Below, in pieces: positions 52,492 through 62,836 of a DNA stretch of 64,000 nt. The position numbers were made by a program, and so were the translations under genes. The notes under the pieces were generated by a model. It ran no database searches, had not been told where the DNA came from, and saw nothing but the letters and a program-made list of their open reading frames with translations. Origin of the DNA: Terrimonas pollutisoli (lineage in GTDB: Bacteria > Bacteroidota > Bacteroidia > Chitinophagales > Chitinophagaceae); NCBI RefSeq assembly GCF_029360765.1, contig NZ_JARKNA010000017.1, positions 1 to 64,000 on the forward strand, written 5' to 3'. Position 1 is the stretch's first letter. Each line of letters begins with the position of its first letter.

Positions 52492-55400
52492 ATGAAACTT
52501 GCCAAACAACTGCTATGGCTTATTGGCATACACTGTATGCTCATAACAGCCAGTTACGCCCAGGGGCCCGTCACTGTGAGAGGGTCTCTTAAAGACAAAA
52601 ACAACATGCCGCTTGCTGGTGCAACCATTACCGAAGCAAAGAAAAACGGCAAATCCACCACATCGGATGCAAGCGGAAACTTTGAACTCGCAACCGTGCT
52701 AAATGCCCGGTTAAAAATTACCATGGTAGGCTACAAAGAAATGGAGTTGGTAGCCAATACCCAGCAATTGAGCATCCAGTTAGACGACGATGAAAAGGAA
52801 CTGGATGAAGTGATTGTAGTGGGTTATGGTGCGCAGAAGCGGACTAAAATGACCTCTGCTGTTTCATCAATTAATGCAAAAGACATACAGCTTATTCCTA
52901 CTTCCAATTTGTCAAATGTATTGGCTGGCCGTTTGTCGGGTACATTTATCACTTCACAAACAGGTACACCTGGCATTGGTTCAAAAATCAAAATTCGTTC
53001 CCGCTCTTCATTTAGTAACGCCGGTACCGACCCGATATTTGTAATTGACGGAGTGGTGCGGGACAAAACCAGTTTTGATGCCTTAGATCCTAATGAAGTT
53101 GAAGATATTTCGATATTAAAAGATGCGGCTTCCGCTGCTATTTATGGTTCGCGTTCCTCCAATGGGGTTGTCCTGGTAAGTACAAAAAAAGGGAAAAGCG
53201 GAAGACCTGTTATACAATATAATAGCACATTCAATACTCAGAATACAGGTAAGCTGCCTGAATATATGCCTGTCAGAGATGGATTGAACCTGTCAAAAGC
53301 CGTTAACGGCGGGCTAAGCGATGAGGAGATTAACTGGGTGATGCAAAATAATCCAAAAGGAGAAAACTATTACGATGCTGCTTATACTGATCCAACAAGC
53401 CAGCGCCATGCCATAAGTGCCTCTGGCGGCTCCGATAAAATTAAAATTTATCTTGGTGGCTCCTACTTTAAGGAGAATGGGTTTTTACCCCAGGTATGGT
53501 ATAAAAAATACAACCTGCGGGCTAATGTTGAGGCCAATTTGGTGAAAAACCTTACGCTCGGACTAAACCTGAGTAATAGTTATGGTACACGCAACCGCTT
53601 CAATTTTACCTATGATTATGGTTCAGATGACCTGAATAATCTTTGGGGTAAACTATTATATTGGGATGTTTTTGCAAGTCCCTATATAAATGGTAAACCA
53701 AACAACCCTGGTTGGTTGGGGAATCCCGTAGAGATGATGAAAAATGGTGGTTATTGGCGCAATAACAATCAGCAGGTTGATGCTTTACTCACAGCCGAGT
53801 ATAAAATTCCCTTTGTGCCAGGCTTAAGTGTGAAAGGATCCTATAGTAAGAACTTTGATAATAATTATATAAAAACCTTTGCTAAAAAACAACTGCTGTA
53901 CGACTTTAAGAAAACAGGACCTAATAACCTGATTTATACAGATGAACTTATTGGCCCGGTGAAAAGCGGGGATCCCGGTTCCGAGTATATAGGAAATGAG
54001 TACAGAAAATGGAATGCATATCAATTAAATACCCAGGTTAATTACGACCGCACATTTGGAAAACACACAATTGGAGTTCTGGCAGCTTACGAGCAGTATG
54101 AAATGGACTATAATTTCTTTTCCATGTACAGGTATAACTTCCCATTATTTCCAAATGATCAGTTTTTTGCTGCAAGTGGCAATAATGCAGATTGGTCAAC
54201 AGGTGGTAATGAAAACGAGGACGGGCGGTTGTCATATATTGGAAGAGTCAATTATGATTATGATGCCAAATATCTTTTCTCAGCATCAGTGCGCAGAGAT
54301 GGGTCTGTAAGATTTGCACCCAATCAACGGTGGGGATGGTTCCCATCTGTCTCGGCGGGGTGGGTGATCTCTAATGAAGATTTTTTCCAGGCATCCAAAC
54401 TAAGCGGTTCAATTAATTTTCTGAAACTGAGGGGATCCTATGCCACAACCGGTAATGATGTGCTCAATAGAGATGATCCTTTTGATAAATGGAGATGGTT
54501 TGAGCAGTATAATATCCAAGGTAGTACCTATTATCTTGGTAGTTCAGGAACTACAGCGCCACGGTTGGCCTATGGCGGTATTCCCAACAGTAATTTGACC
54601 TGGGAAAAATCGAATTCTTTAGATATAGGAATGGATCTGACTGCTTTTAAAAATATCAGGTTCACCTTTGATTACTGGAAACGTCATACCTATGATATAT
54701 TAGGTACTCGTATTTTGGCCATCCCTGTTGAGTTTGGAGGGGCCTTACCCGCAGAAAATTATGGTGAGGTTAATTCACGGGGTATTGAGATAGAATTAGG
54801 TTATAGTAATAAAGTTGGCAGAAGTTTTAGTTATGAGGTAAAGGGAATATTTAGCTACGCATCCAATAAAGCTGTTAAAAGAGATGTGGCTGCTAATGCC
54901 CAGGATTATGCCAATCCTATTGGAAAAACACTGGCCTATGGGTCCGGCTACAAGGCTTTGGGTATATTACGTACACAGGATGATTTGAATAAGCTGCCGC
55001 CTGGTTTTTTGATCAATGGTGTTGCACCGGCTTTAGGCGATATGTTATTTGCGGATATCAGTGGACCAGATAACAAGCCTGATAATTTAGTAAACGGCTA
55101 TGATCAAATTGTGCTTGGTAACTATTTTGGAGCCGACAATGCACCGATTTCTTACGGATTGAATATTTCATTATCCTATAAAGGGTTTAGTTTAGAAACA
55201 TTGCTTTCAGGCCTCGCAGGATATAAAGTAAGCTACAATGACCCATGGGGCAGAAACTTTGGTGGTGGCGGTAAAGTCCCCAAATACCATGCTGACTCGT
55301 GGAGCACTGATAACCCCAATGGCTCTACACCCAAAATATATCCATGGGGGAATGCACATTCTTATGGTTATACCTGGACATCCACTTTTAATGTGTATAA

Positions 55401-55614
55401 CGGAGGTTTCTTGAGGATGAAATATCTGAATCTGAATTATAAGTTACCCGAATCAGTAGTAAGCAAAGTATCAATGAAAGACGCTAGAATTTTTGTGGCC
55501 GGAACGAATTTATTCTATCGGTCGAAGTTCAAGCTTTATGATCCCGAGTTGTCTCAATTTATGAGTTATCCAACCATGAAAACCTATACAATTGGGATTG
55601 ATATAAGATTCTAA
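52492..55614 (+). CDS. SusC/RagA-type TonB-dependent glycan importer (pair 2)
   Basis: This 1040-residue outer-membrane protein has a signal peptide (about 1-23, ending YAQ). The carboxypeptidase-regulatory-like domain lies at about 26-100 (TVRGSLKDKNNMPLAGATITEA). The plug starts at LDEVIVVGYGAQKRTKMTSAV and contains ISILKDAASAAIYGSRSSNGVVLVST. The barrel ends in phenylalanine. It is clearly distinct in sequence from SusC 1, so the two pairs probably bind different oligosaccharides. susD starts 34 bases downstream. Operator site D upstream is shared with the mannosidase operons. No anti-sigma-interacting N-terminal extension is visible. Confidence 0.95.
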   Translation: MKLAKQLLWLIGIHCMLITASYAQGPVTVRGSLKDKNNMPLAGATITEAKKNGKSTTSDASGNFELATVLNARLKITMVGYKEMELVANTQQLSIQLDDDEKELDEVIVVGYGAQKRTKMTSAVSSINAKDIQLIPTSNLSNVLAGRLSGTFITSQTGTPGIGSKIKIRSRSSFSNAGTDPIFVIDGVVRDKTSFDALDPNEVEDISILKDAASAAIYGSRSSNGVVLVSTKKGKSGRPVIQYNSTFNTQNTGKLPEYMPVRDGLNLSKAVNGGLSDEEINWVMQNNPKGENYYDAAYTDPTSQRHAISASGGSDKIKIYLGGSYFKENGFLPQVWYKKYNLRANVEANLVKNLTLGLNLSNSYGTRNRFNFTYDYGSDDLNNLWGKLLYWDVFASPYINGKPNNPGWLGNPVEMMKNGGYWRNNNQQVDALLTAEYKIPFVPGLSVKGSYSKNFDNNYIKTFAKKQLLYDFKKTGPNNLIYTDELIGPVKSGDPGSEYIGNEYRKWNAYQLNTQVNYDRTFGKHTIGVLAAYEQYEMDYNFFSMYRYNFPLFPNDQFFAASGNNADWSTGGNENEDGRLSYIGRVNYDYDAKYLFSASVRRDGSVRFAPNQRWGWFPSVSAGWVISNEDFFQASKLSGSINFLKLRGSYATTGNDVLNRDDPFDKWRWFEQYNIQGSTYYLGSSGTTAPRLAYGGIPNSNLTWEKSNSLDIGMDLTAFKNIRFTFDYWKRHTYDILGTRILAIPVEFGGALPAENYGEVNSRGIEIELGYSNKVGRSFSYEVKGIFSYASNKAVKRDVAANAQDYANPIGKTLAYGSGYKALGILRTQDDLNKLPPGFLINGVAPALGDMLFADISGPDNKPDNLVNGYDQIVLGNYFGADNAPISYGLNISLSYKGFSLETLLSGLAGYKVSYNDPWGRNFGGGGKVPKYHADSWSTDNPNGSTPKIYPWGNAHSYGYTWTSTFNVYNGGFLRMKYLNLNYKLPESVVSKVSMKDARIFVAGTNLFYRSKFKLYDPELSQFMSYPTMKTYTIGIDIRF

Positions 55615-55648
55615 CAAATAAGTGGAGTTTAAACTAAATAGTACGAAA

Positions 55649-57391
55649 ATGAAACACAATTTTAAAATAGCGATACTCATATTTTTCGCTCCTTTAGGGA
55701 TAATGAGTTGCAGCAAAGTGCTTGATAAAACGAATCTTGCAGCAGTAACTCCTGATGCAGTCTGGTCGAATGCAGCTATTGCCGGGGCTTATTTAAATAA
55801 TATTTATGCCAGTATGATGCCGGGGAACCCAAGTGGTTCTGCAAATGGAACCGATGAAGGGGTGGCCTATCAAAAACAAATGAATGTTTGGTTAAGGGGT
55901 ACAGCGACTTTTGATTCAAGGAATAATTTTGGGCAATATAACAATATCCGCACCATCAATATTTTGCTGGGCAATATTGACAACGCTACTTTTAGCCAGG
56001 CCGATAAAGATAAAATAAAAGGACAGGCATTATTTTGGAGAGCCTGGGCTTATCACAGTATGGTGAGCGATTATGGCGGTGTGCCCCTGATATTAGAAGC
56101 ACAGGAACCAACTTCCGATTTAACACAATTACAAAAGCCCCGTAATAAAACGTCGGAATGTGTAACGCAAATTTTAAAAGACCTGGATGATGCGATTGCC
56201 TTGCTGCCTGATGCATTTACAGATAGTGACCTGGGCAGAATTGACAAGGGAGCAGCCATGGCTTTCAAAGGAAGGGTATTATTGTTTTTTGCAAGCCCTT
56301 TGTTTAACGGCCTGGACGGTGTGGCTACCTGGCAAAAAGCTTACGATGCTAATAGAGAAGCAAAAGAATTTTTAGCTGCACGTGGCAAAGGTTTGTATGG
56401 ACCTTACAACAAAATTTGGGACGACGAGTTAAACAAGGAAGTCGTAATGGCTCGCCGGTTTAACTATCCCCAGGCTACTTATTTCCAGGGTGGTTTAATG
56501 CCTTTAAACTGGTCAAAGGATGATGTAGGTTACGACCGCCCTTCTTTGGAACTGGTGAATGCTTTCCCGATGAAGGACGGCTCTTCCTGGGAATCGGCAA
56601 CAAGAAGTTATGATACTTTATTCCGGAACAGGGATGACAGATTTTATGCAAATATTTATTATAACGGTGCTCCCAACCAATATTTAAAGGGCATGCGGGA
56701 TGATAAAACCTATTTGTGGACCTATTTTACATCTATAAGCAATTACAATGGCGCTACAGGTCTTGAAGGTGCACATAACCAGGTAACCAGCGATCCGTTG
56801 TGGTCCAATTCAAGCTTTTACAGGATAAAAGCTATTGATAAAAATTTAGATAAGGGTACAGTTTATAATGGAGCTGTGGATTGGATTGAAATCCGTTATG
56901 CAGAAGTATTAATGAATTATGGGGAATGCGCCAACGAACTGGGCAAAACAGCAGAAGCAGTAGATGTGCTGAAGCAGATACGGGCCCGGGCAGGCGTTTT
57001 ACCTGGTGTAGGCGGTGATTATGGAATTACAGCAGCTTCTACAGCAGAGTTAAGGACGGTATATCAAAAAGAACGCTTTGTCGAGTTTTGTTTTGAAAAT
57101 AAGCGCTGGAATGATTTGCGCCGCTGGAAAATGTTTGATTACATGCGCGGCTTACCGCAGCGCCACGGTATAGCAGTATTGCTGAAACCGGGTGAATCAA
57201 ATGTGGCTCCGCTGGATGATATAAACACGGTGTGGAACAAATTTACCTCTACAGTTATTGAGACCGATCCCGTTAATATAGCAGTGAAAGACCAGTATTA
57301 TATTTATGGAATTCCTAAAGCAATTTTAGACCGAAATCCATTGTTAAAACAAAACAATAATTGGGGTGGCGATTTTGATCCTTTGAAATAG
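55649..57391 (+). CDS. SusD/RagB-type surface glycan-binding lipoprotein (pair 2)
   Basis: This 580-residue lipoprotein has Cys21 in LGIMSC. Typical SusD segments are KVLDKTNLAAVTPDAVWSN at the start, KGQALFWRAWAYHSMVSDYG in the TPR-like part and EIRYAEVLMNYGECANELG with ERFVEFCFENKRWNDLRRWK near the C-terminus. It should cap the SusC 2 barrel and bind the incoming glycan. ATG 55649 is chosen because it gives a good lipoprotein signal; the frame extends to GTG 55622. Two hairpins follow the stop, which may separate it from the next gene. Confidence 0.94.
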   Translation: MKHNFKIAILIFFAPLGIMSCSKVLDKTNLAAVTPDAVWSNAAIAGAYLNNIYASMMPGNPSGSANGTDEGVAYQKQMNVWLRGTATFDSRNNFGQYNNIRTINILLGNIDNATFSQADKDKIKGQALFWRAWAYHSMVSDYGGVPLILEAQEPTSDLTQLQKPRNKTSECVTQILKDLDDAIALLPDAFTDSDLGRIDKGAAMAFKGRVLLFFASPLFNGLDGVATWQKAYDANREAKEFLAARGKGLYGPYNKIWDDELNKEVVMARRFNYPQATYFQGGLMPLNWSKDDVGYDRPSLELVNAFPMKDGSSWESATRSYDTLFRNRDDRFYANIYYNGAPNQYLKGMRDDKTYLWTYFTSISNYNGATGLEGAHNQVTSDPLWSNSSFYRIKAIDKNLDKGTVYNGAVDWIEIRYAEVLMNYGECANELGKTAEAVDVLKQIRARAGVLPGVGGDYGITAASTAELRTVYQKERFVEFCFENKRWNDLRRWKMFDYMRGLPQRHGIAVLLKPGESNVAPLDDINTVWNKFTSTVIETDPVNIAVKDQYYIYGIPKAILDRNPLLKQNNNWGGDFDPLK

Positions 57392-57428
57392 TTTCTCATA
57401 AGCAGCAGTTAGTTTGAATTAGAAAGAG

Positions 57429-57460
57429 GGGGCTTTCCAGCCCCTTCACCTGTTGTGAAG
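57429..57460 (+). terminator. tandem hairpins after susD 2, possible weak terminator or attenuator
   Basis: GGGGCT (57429-57434) pairs with AGCCCC (57439-57444), and CTTCAC (57444-57449) pairs with GTGAAG (57455-57460). Neither is followed by a T run, so full termination is doubtful. They may protect the susCD message end or lower expression of the genes downstream. Confidence 0.35.
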
Positions 57461-57562
57461 TGAGCAGACAACGGCAATGCGATGATTGCTCCTCACCGGA
57501 ATTAGTTAAGCAAGCTATTAGTGTTTAACAACAATAATTTTTTTGTGAATCATAATAATCAA

Positions 57563-59899
57563 ATGAAAGGATCTATTCGAAAATGTTATCTGCTTTTGGC
57601 TGCCGGTTTTCTTGTGCAACTCAATCTTCATGCCCAGCCTGGTAATGAAATGGCGGTACAGCGAATGCTGAAATCAGTAAGCGGGAGCATGTCGCTGAGT
57701 ATACAGCAGTATTCTGGTACCAACCGGGTGGGCGAACAATTATTTCAGCAAAACAAACTTCAAAGCAACAGTGAAGACTGGCAGTTGCAATTGCATACGG
57801 CTAAAGTAGCTGGTCATCCCGAAGCAGTAGATGTTACGGCGAGTTTTACTTTGGAAAAAGGGTCAGCGCCTGCTACGGCTGTAGCTGTTTCCTTTGATTT
57901 CAGCAACTGGAGCCGGGATAATTATGTGCTGGTGCCTGCTATTGTGTATAATGGCAACCGTTATCATGCAATTGGTACATCATACAATCCGCCTTATCCA
58001 AAAGAAATGTATTATAACCCGAAAGTACCGCTTACCATTTCCAACAATCCGCGTCTTTCTATTGAAAAGGGAAAAGCATCGCTGATAGAATTGCAAACAA
58101 CAAACGCGGCAACACCAGCCATGTGCTTTTATTCACCAGCGGCAAAGAACGGATTTATCGTTCTCACCGATCAGCAATCGAAATGGGGGAATCATGGATT
58201 AACGATTGCTGAGAATGTAGCACAGGATAGTTGCCGTTTCAGTATTACGGCGCCATCCATGCGCAAACTGGCAACAGGCTTCGGTGATTTTCATCCAAGC
58301 GGTGATAAAGCACCCGATTGGAAAGCCGGTGATGAACTTACACTTCGTTTCAGAGTATATGTTTTTGCCGCCAACAGTATTCCTGATCTGCTTTCTAAAT
58401 TCATGCAGGAGCGGAAATCGTTTACCGGTCCTAATCATCCCCGCAATCAACTTCCCATGAGCAAGCAACTGGAGATGGCCACTGCCATTTGCAGCAACAA
58501 TTTTGTAACGGTTCCTGCAGGCAGTTATTATACGCCTGAGAATAATAAAGACTTTCAGCTGGGCTGGGTAAGTGGTATGATGAATACATACCCGATGCTT
58601 GCACTCAATAATGAAAAAGAACGTAACCGTGTTGCTGCTGAACTGGATTTTGTAGTAAGCAAGTTGCAGGGCAAAAGCGGTTATTTCTATGGAGGCATTA
58701 CTGCCAATGGTGAGCTGCGTCCCGAAGAAATGCACCCCGATTATCCGATCATACAGGCTATGGTGCGTAAAAACAGCGATGCTTTACTGTGGCTGATGAA
58801 ACACCTGTTGTTATTTAAAGCGCAGGGTTATGGAAAGATGATTAAACCGGAATGGGAAGACGCCGCCCGTAAACTTGCAGCGGCCTTTACAAGAACATGG
58901 AAAAGAGATGGCGAGTTTGGACAGTTTATTGCACCCGAAACTGGTGAAATAGCCGTGTATAATTCCACAGCTGGTGCCATTGCGCCTGGAGGATTGGCAA
59001 TGGCCTCCGCTTATTTCAACGAGCCAGAATGGATGAACGTAGCAAAAGCTTCCGCCAGTTTTTATTACAATCGTGATGTAGTAAAACAGGGACTTACCGG
59101 TGGTGATTGTGGCGATATTTCGATGGATGCAAATTCCGAATCAGCGTTTGGATTTTTGGAATCGCTCACGGCACTTTATTATTATACGGGCGATAAAAGC
59201 TGGTTGAAAAAAGCAGAAGTGCAGGCGGCGCTTTGTGCTACCTGGACAATCTCTTATGATCCAGTTTTCCCATCACAAAGTCAAATTGGAAAATTGGAAA
59301 GCAAGATGGCCGGAGCTGTTTGGGCAAGTATTCAAAACAAACATGCGGCACCGGGTATTTGCACTGCCTCTGGCGATTACCTGTTTAAGTTGTTCCGTGC
59401 AACCGGTAATTCATTGTATGCTGATTTGATCAGGGATATTCAACATGCACATGCAGAAGCAGTGAACGTACCACCTCATCACATTACAACAAATTATTTG
59501 GTGGGCTCAAGCATGGAGCGTATTCAGCCCAGCGATGCAGAAGGTAAAGGAAGCATCGGTAACTATATCAACACCCGCAACTCATGGACAGAAACCAATG
59601 GTATGCTGATGGGGCTGGAACTACCAGGCATATATCTTCAGACAGATAAAAAGAAGTTGTATGTATTTGATCATGTTACCGCCAGCATCATCGGACAAGA
59701 TGCAAAAGGAATTGTAATACAGGTGAAGAATGAAACCATCCATGATGCCAGCGTATCAGTGTTTGCTGAAACAAGTGCACACGCTGCAAAGCCATTGGGT
59801 TATAACAATTTTCTTAACTGGCCGATAGTAACAGTGAGGGCAGGCGGGAACGTTAAGTTGTTGGTGAGTAAAAATGGTAAGGTGACCCCGTTAGGCTAA
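57563..59899 (+). CDS. secreted six-hairpin protein of unknown activity
   Basis: This 778-residue exported protein has a signal peptide (about 1-24, ending LHAQ). A beta-rich N-terminal domain runs to about 280 (DVTASFTLEKGSAPATAVAVSFDFSNW). A long alpha-helical region at about 300-700 looks like an (alpha/alpha)6 toroid. A small beta domain ends the protein. Stretches such as FQLGWVSGMMNTYPMLALNN, GELRPEEMHPDYPIIQAMVRKNSDA and GGDCGDISMDANSESAFGFLESL carry many acidic residues suited to catalysis. I do not recognise a GH or PL family. ATG 57563 is preferred to GTG 57521. Its place after susD 2 makes a glycan-degrading role likely. Confidence 0.7.
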   Translation: MKGSIRKCYLLLAAGFLVQLNLHAQPGNEMAVQRMLKSVSGSMSLSIQQYSGTNRVGEQLFQQNKLQSNSEDWQLQLHTAKVAGHPEAVDVTASFTLEKGSAPATAVAVSFDFSNWSRDNYVLVPAIVYNGNRYHAIGTSYNPPYPKEMYYNPKVPLTISNNPRLSIEKGKASLIELQTTNAATPAMCFYSPAAKNGFIVLTDQQSKWGNHGLTIAENVAQDSCRFSITAPSMRKLATGFGDFHPSGDKAPDWKAGDELTLRFRVYVFAANSIPDLLSKFMQERKSFTGPNHPRNQLPMSKQLEMATAICSNNFVTVPAGSYYTPENNKDFQLGWVSGMMNTYPMLALNNEKERNRVAAELDFVVSKLQGKSGYFYGGITANGELRPEEMHPDYPIIQAMVRKNSDALLWLMKHLLLFKAQGYGKMIKPEWEDAARKLAAAFTRTWKRDGEFGQFIAPETGEIAVYNSTAGAIAPGGLAMASAYFNEPEWMNVAKASASFYYNRDVVKQGLTGGDCGDISMDANSESAFGFLESLTALYYYTGDKSWLKKAEVQAALCATWTISYDPVFPSQSQIGKLESKMAGAVWASIQNKHAAPGICTASGDYLFKLFRATGNSLYADLIRDIQHAHAEAVNVPPHHITTNYLVGSSMERIQPSDAEGKGSIGNYINTRNSWTETNGMLMGLELPGIYLQTDKKKLYVFDHVTASIIGQDAKGIVIQVKNETIHDASVSVFAETSAHAAKPLGYNNFLNWPIVTVRAGGNVKLLVSKNGKVTPLG

Positions 59900-59937
59900 G
59901 ACAGCAGCAATTATTTTTTTATAGCTAATTTGCTACG

Positions 59938-60750
59938 ATGAAATACAAAACAACACTTACTACAGTCGCTCTTCGTTTGTTGAAGAGCGGAATTACAACC
60001 CGGGTCCAGGTACGCACCAAACTGGTGATCTTCCTTTTTTTTGCGCTGATTTCTGTTTCCTTTCAGTCTCCTTCAAAGCCAGATGGTGAAAAGAAAGTGG
60101 AAAAGGTATTGTTATTTTCCAAAACAAATGGCTTTCGCCATGAAAGCATCGCGGCGGGGATTGCTGGCATCAGGAAAATAGGTGAGGAGCAACAGTTCAC
60201 GGTTGACGCCACAGAAGATTCAACTGTTTTTACATACGGACGGTTAAAGCAATATGCGGCCATTATTTTTTTAAATACAACCGGTGATGTTCTTGGTGCG
60301 GAACAGGAAAAAGCACTACAGCAATATATTCAGCATGGCGGAGGCTTTGTAGGCGTCCACGCCGCATCGGATTGTGAATACGGGTGGCCATGGTATGTAA
60401 AGCTCATCGGGGGCAATTTTGAATCGCACCCTAAACCTCAGCCGGCGAAATTGAAAGTGGTCGACAGCCAACATCCCGCTACCAGTGCTTTACCGGATGT
60501 GTGGGAGCGGGCAGATGAATGGTACAATTTTAAAAATCTCAACCCGGACATGCATGTGCTGTTGGAAATTGATGAGACTTCTTATACGGGAGGTAAAAAC
60601 GGCCCGCATCACCCGATGGCATGGTGGCATGCTTACGATGGGGGCAGAGTGTTTTACACAGCACTGGGGCATACAAATGAGTCTTATGCCGAACCGTTGT
60701 TTATTCAACACCTGGCAGGAGGGATTCGATACGCAATGGGAAGAAAATAG
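59938..60750 (+). CDS. exported ThuA-domain protein
   Basis: This 270-residue protein has a long basic N-terminus followed by a hydrophobic export segment (about 28-42). A ThuA domain at about 55-268 follows, with VLLFSKTNGFRHESIAAGI, GGGFVGVHAASDCEYGWPWY and PMAWWHAYDGGRVFYTALGH. ThuA proteins have a class I glutamine-amidotransferase-like fold and are linked to trehalose or other sugar use; many sit in polysaccharide loci with unproven activity. It lies 38 bases after the six-hairpin gene and 63 bases before the GH110 gene, probably in one operon. An internal start nearer the hydrophobic segment is possible. Confidence 0.85.
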   Translation: MKYKTTLTTVALRLLKSGITTRVQVRTKLVIFLFFALISVSFQSPSKPDGEKKVEKVLLFSKTNGFRHESIAAGIAGIRKIGEEQQFTVDATEDSTVFTYGRLKQYAAIIFLNTTGDVLGAEQEKALQQYIQHGGGFVGVHAASDCEYGWPWYVKLIGGNFESHPKPQPAKLKVVDSQHPATSALPDVWERADEWYNFKNLNPDMHVLLEIDETSYTGGKNGPHHPMAWWHAYDGGRVFYTALGHTNESYAEPLFIQHLAGGIRYAMGRK

Positions 60751-60813
60751 TTGCAGGCTGTCATCATCTGACACATTGAGGAAGATTTTCAACAATAACT
60801 CATTATTAAGTCA

Positions 60814-62652
60814 ATGAATATTTCCCCGAAAAGGAATCGTCGTTTTTTACATGTATTTCTTATTCTTTTATTCCTGTTTGTAGGAGTTAGTTGCAGAGCG
60901 CAGGAGACGGTGATAGCCTCTCATTACGGGGTAAAAGCAAACAGTTTTGAAAATGCGGCTGGTGCTATTCAAAAAGCGATCGACATTTGCAAAACTAAAA
61001 AAAACGCAACATTGTTGTTGCCGGGAGGCCGTATTGATATTTGGCCCGAAGGAGCTGCAAAACGGGAGCTTTATATTTCCAATAGCACGGAGGATGACAC
61101 ATTGCCCAAAGTAAAGAACATTGCCTTTCTATTTGAGGGTTGTAACAATCTCACTGTTGACGGTAGTCAAACCCTGGTAGTATTGCATGGCAAAATGGTT
61201 GCCTTTGCTTTTATCAATAGCCAAAATATCAAGCTAAAAAATATACAGTTTGATTACGAGCGGCCCACTGTATCGGAGCTTACTATTCGATCGGTGACAA
61301 ACAATGCGATTGAAGCAGAAATTCATCCCGATTCAAAATATATAATTGATAACGGCAAAATCAATTTTTATGGTGAAGGATGGAAAACAAATTCATACCA
61401 CTGTATCTTGTTTGATTCTGTAAACAACAGGATGCGTTATAGTACAATGAAGCCCTTGTTGGAAGGCGAGGCTGTGCAAACCGGTCCGTTGCATGTAAGG
61501 TTCGAAGGTCATTTTTCACCTAATCAGTTTCAGGCGGGCAATGTGCTTACAATTCGTGATCCATACAGAGATAATTGCGGCGGATTTATTCATCGTAGTA
61601 AAGATGTCAGTCTTGAAAATCTGCAGATGCATTTTATGCACGGGCTGGGCATTGTTTCACAGTTCTCTGAAAATATTTCATTGTTGAAGGTGGCAGTTGC
61701 TCCACGAAAAAATTCGGGCCGCATCATTGCTGCTTTTGCTGATTGTTTTCATTTTTCGGGTTGCAAAGGACTTATACGTATTGACAGTTGTTTTACGTCT
61801 GGCTCTCACGATGACCCAATCAATGTGCACGGTACTCATTTGCAAATCACGTCAGTTGACGCAACAAAAAAAATGCTCGTTCGGTTTATGCATCATCAAA
61901 CCTATGGCTTCGATGCTTTTCTTGCTGGTGATAGTATCGCATTCATCAATCCAAAGACATTAATGCCTTTGGCCGTGGCCAAATTAAAATCCGCAAAGCT
62001 GATCAACAGGCGTGAAATGGAATTAGAAGTGGAAGGTAAACTGATGGATAGTGTGAATGTTGGTCTTTGCATCGAAAATCTTTCCTGGACACCCGAAGTG
62101 CAAATTCGGAATAGCCGTTTTGAGCGAACCAATACAAGAGGGTTGCTTATTACTACACGCAGGAAGGTAGTGGTTGAGAGTAACATTTTTTATCATACAG
62201 GGATGTTCCCGATTTTGATTGCCAACGACGCTTCAAGTTGGTATGAGTCAGGGGCTGTTCAGGATGTTACCATTCGCAATAATGTATTTGAAGGATGCGG
62301 ATATAATTCCGAAAGCGGAGCTATCAATATTGCTCCGGAAAATCATGAATTGATAAAAGGGAATGCGGTACATCGTAATATTCGAATTGTAAACAATACA
62401 TTTAAGATATTAAAAGATGAGCCGGTACTTTTTGCACGCAGTGTCGAAAATCTCGTATTCAGCAGCAATCAAATCCTCCACCTGCAAGCGGGAGTGAGCC
62501 GGGGAAATAAACCTGCTACTATAAATTTAACGGCTTGTAAAAAAGTGCAGGTTGACAACAATAGTTTTGATCGGCCAGAGCCTCCTTTTATTCATGCCAT
62601 TCAAATGAAAAGGACAGATTTAAAAACAAACTGGAACAGGAGATATCAGTGA
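60814..62652 (+). CDS. GH110-type alpha-1,3-galactosidase
   Basis: This 612-residue exported beta-helix enzyme resembles GH110 alpha-1,3-galactosidases, which remove terminal alpha-1,3-linked galactose by inversion. The N-terminal export segment ends in GVSC, so Cys27 may be lipidated. Family-like runs are RELYISNSTEDDTLPKVKN, NLTVDGSQTLVVLHGKM, KNIQFDYERPTVSEL and SGSHDDPINVHG. Candidate catalytic aspartates are Asp310 in FADCFHF and Asp333/Asp334 in HDDPINVHG. The beta-helix repeats (VRNNVFEGCGYNSESGAINIAPE-like) fill the C-terminal half. It sits between a ThuA gene and the third copy of the unassigned hydrolase family, in a probable operon. Confidence 0.86.
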   Translation: MNISPKRNRRFLHVFLILLFLFVGVSCRAQETVIASHYGVKANSFENAAGAIQKAIDICKTKKNATLLLPGGRIDIWPEGAAKRELYISNSTEDDTLPKVKNIAFLFEGCNNLTVDGSQTLVVLHGKMVAFAFINSQNIKLKNIQFDYERPTVSELTIRSVTNNAIEAEIHPDSKYIIDNGKINFYGEGWKTNSYHCILFDSVNNRMRYSTMKPLLEGEAVQTGPLHVRFEGHFSPNQFQAGNVLTIRDPYRDNCGGFIHRSKDVSLENLQMHFMHGLGIVSQFSENISLLKVAVAPRKNSGRIIAAFADCFHFSGCKGLIRIDSCFTSGSHDDPINVHGTHLQITSVDATKKMLVRFMHHQTYGFDAFLAGDSIAFINPKTLMPLAVAKLKSAKLINRREMELEVEGKLMDSVNVGLCIENLSWTPEVQIRNSRFERTNTRGLLITTRRKVVVESNIFYHTGMFPILIANDASSWYESGAVQDVTIRNNVFEGCGYNSESGAINIAPENHELIKGNAVHRNIRIVNNTFKILKDEPVLFARSVENLVFSSNQILHLQAGVSRGNKPATINLTACKKVQVDNNSFDRPEPPFIHAIQMKRTDLKTNWNRRYQ

Positions 62653-62836
62653 CACAAGGGGTCTGCTATGCGGGACGTTTAAAATTTAAACCCGGCCAAT
62701 TTTGCCAAAGCTTAAAAATTAATCAGAGGGTCCCGGCAAAAAAACATCAATAGTCGTCAATTTAAGAGTTGTGGCAGGCAGCGGCACTAAGGAACTTTAA
62801 TCGCTAAAAAATCTACGGGCAGATTGGCGCATAAAA

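Noticed and set aside
57429..57460. Standard terminator after susD 2
   Set aside because: Two stems are present but no T run follows, so it is listed only as a weak candidate.
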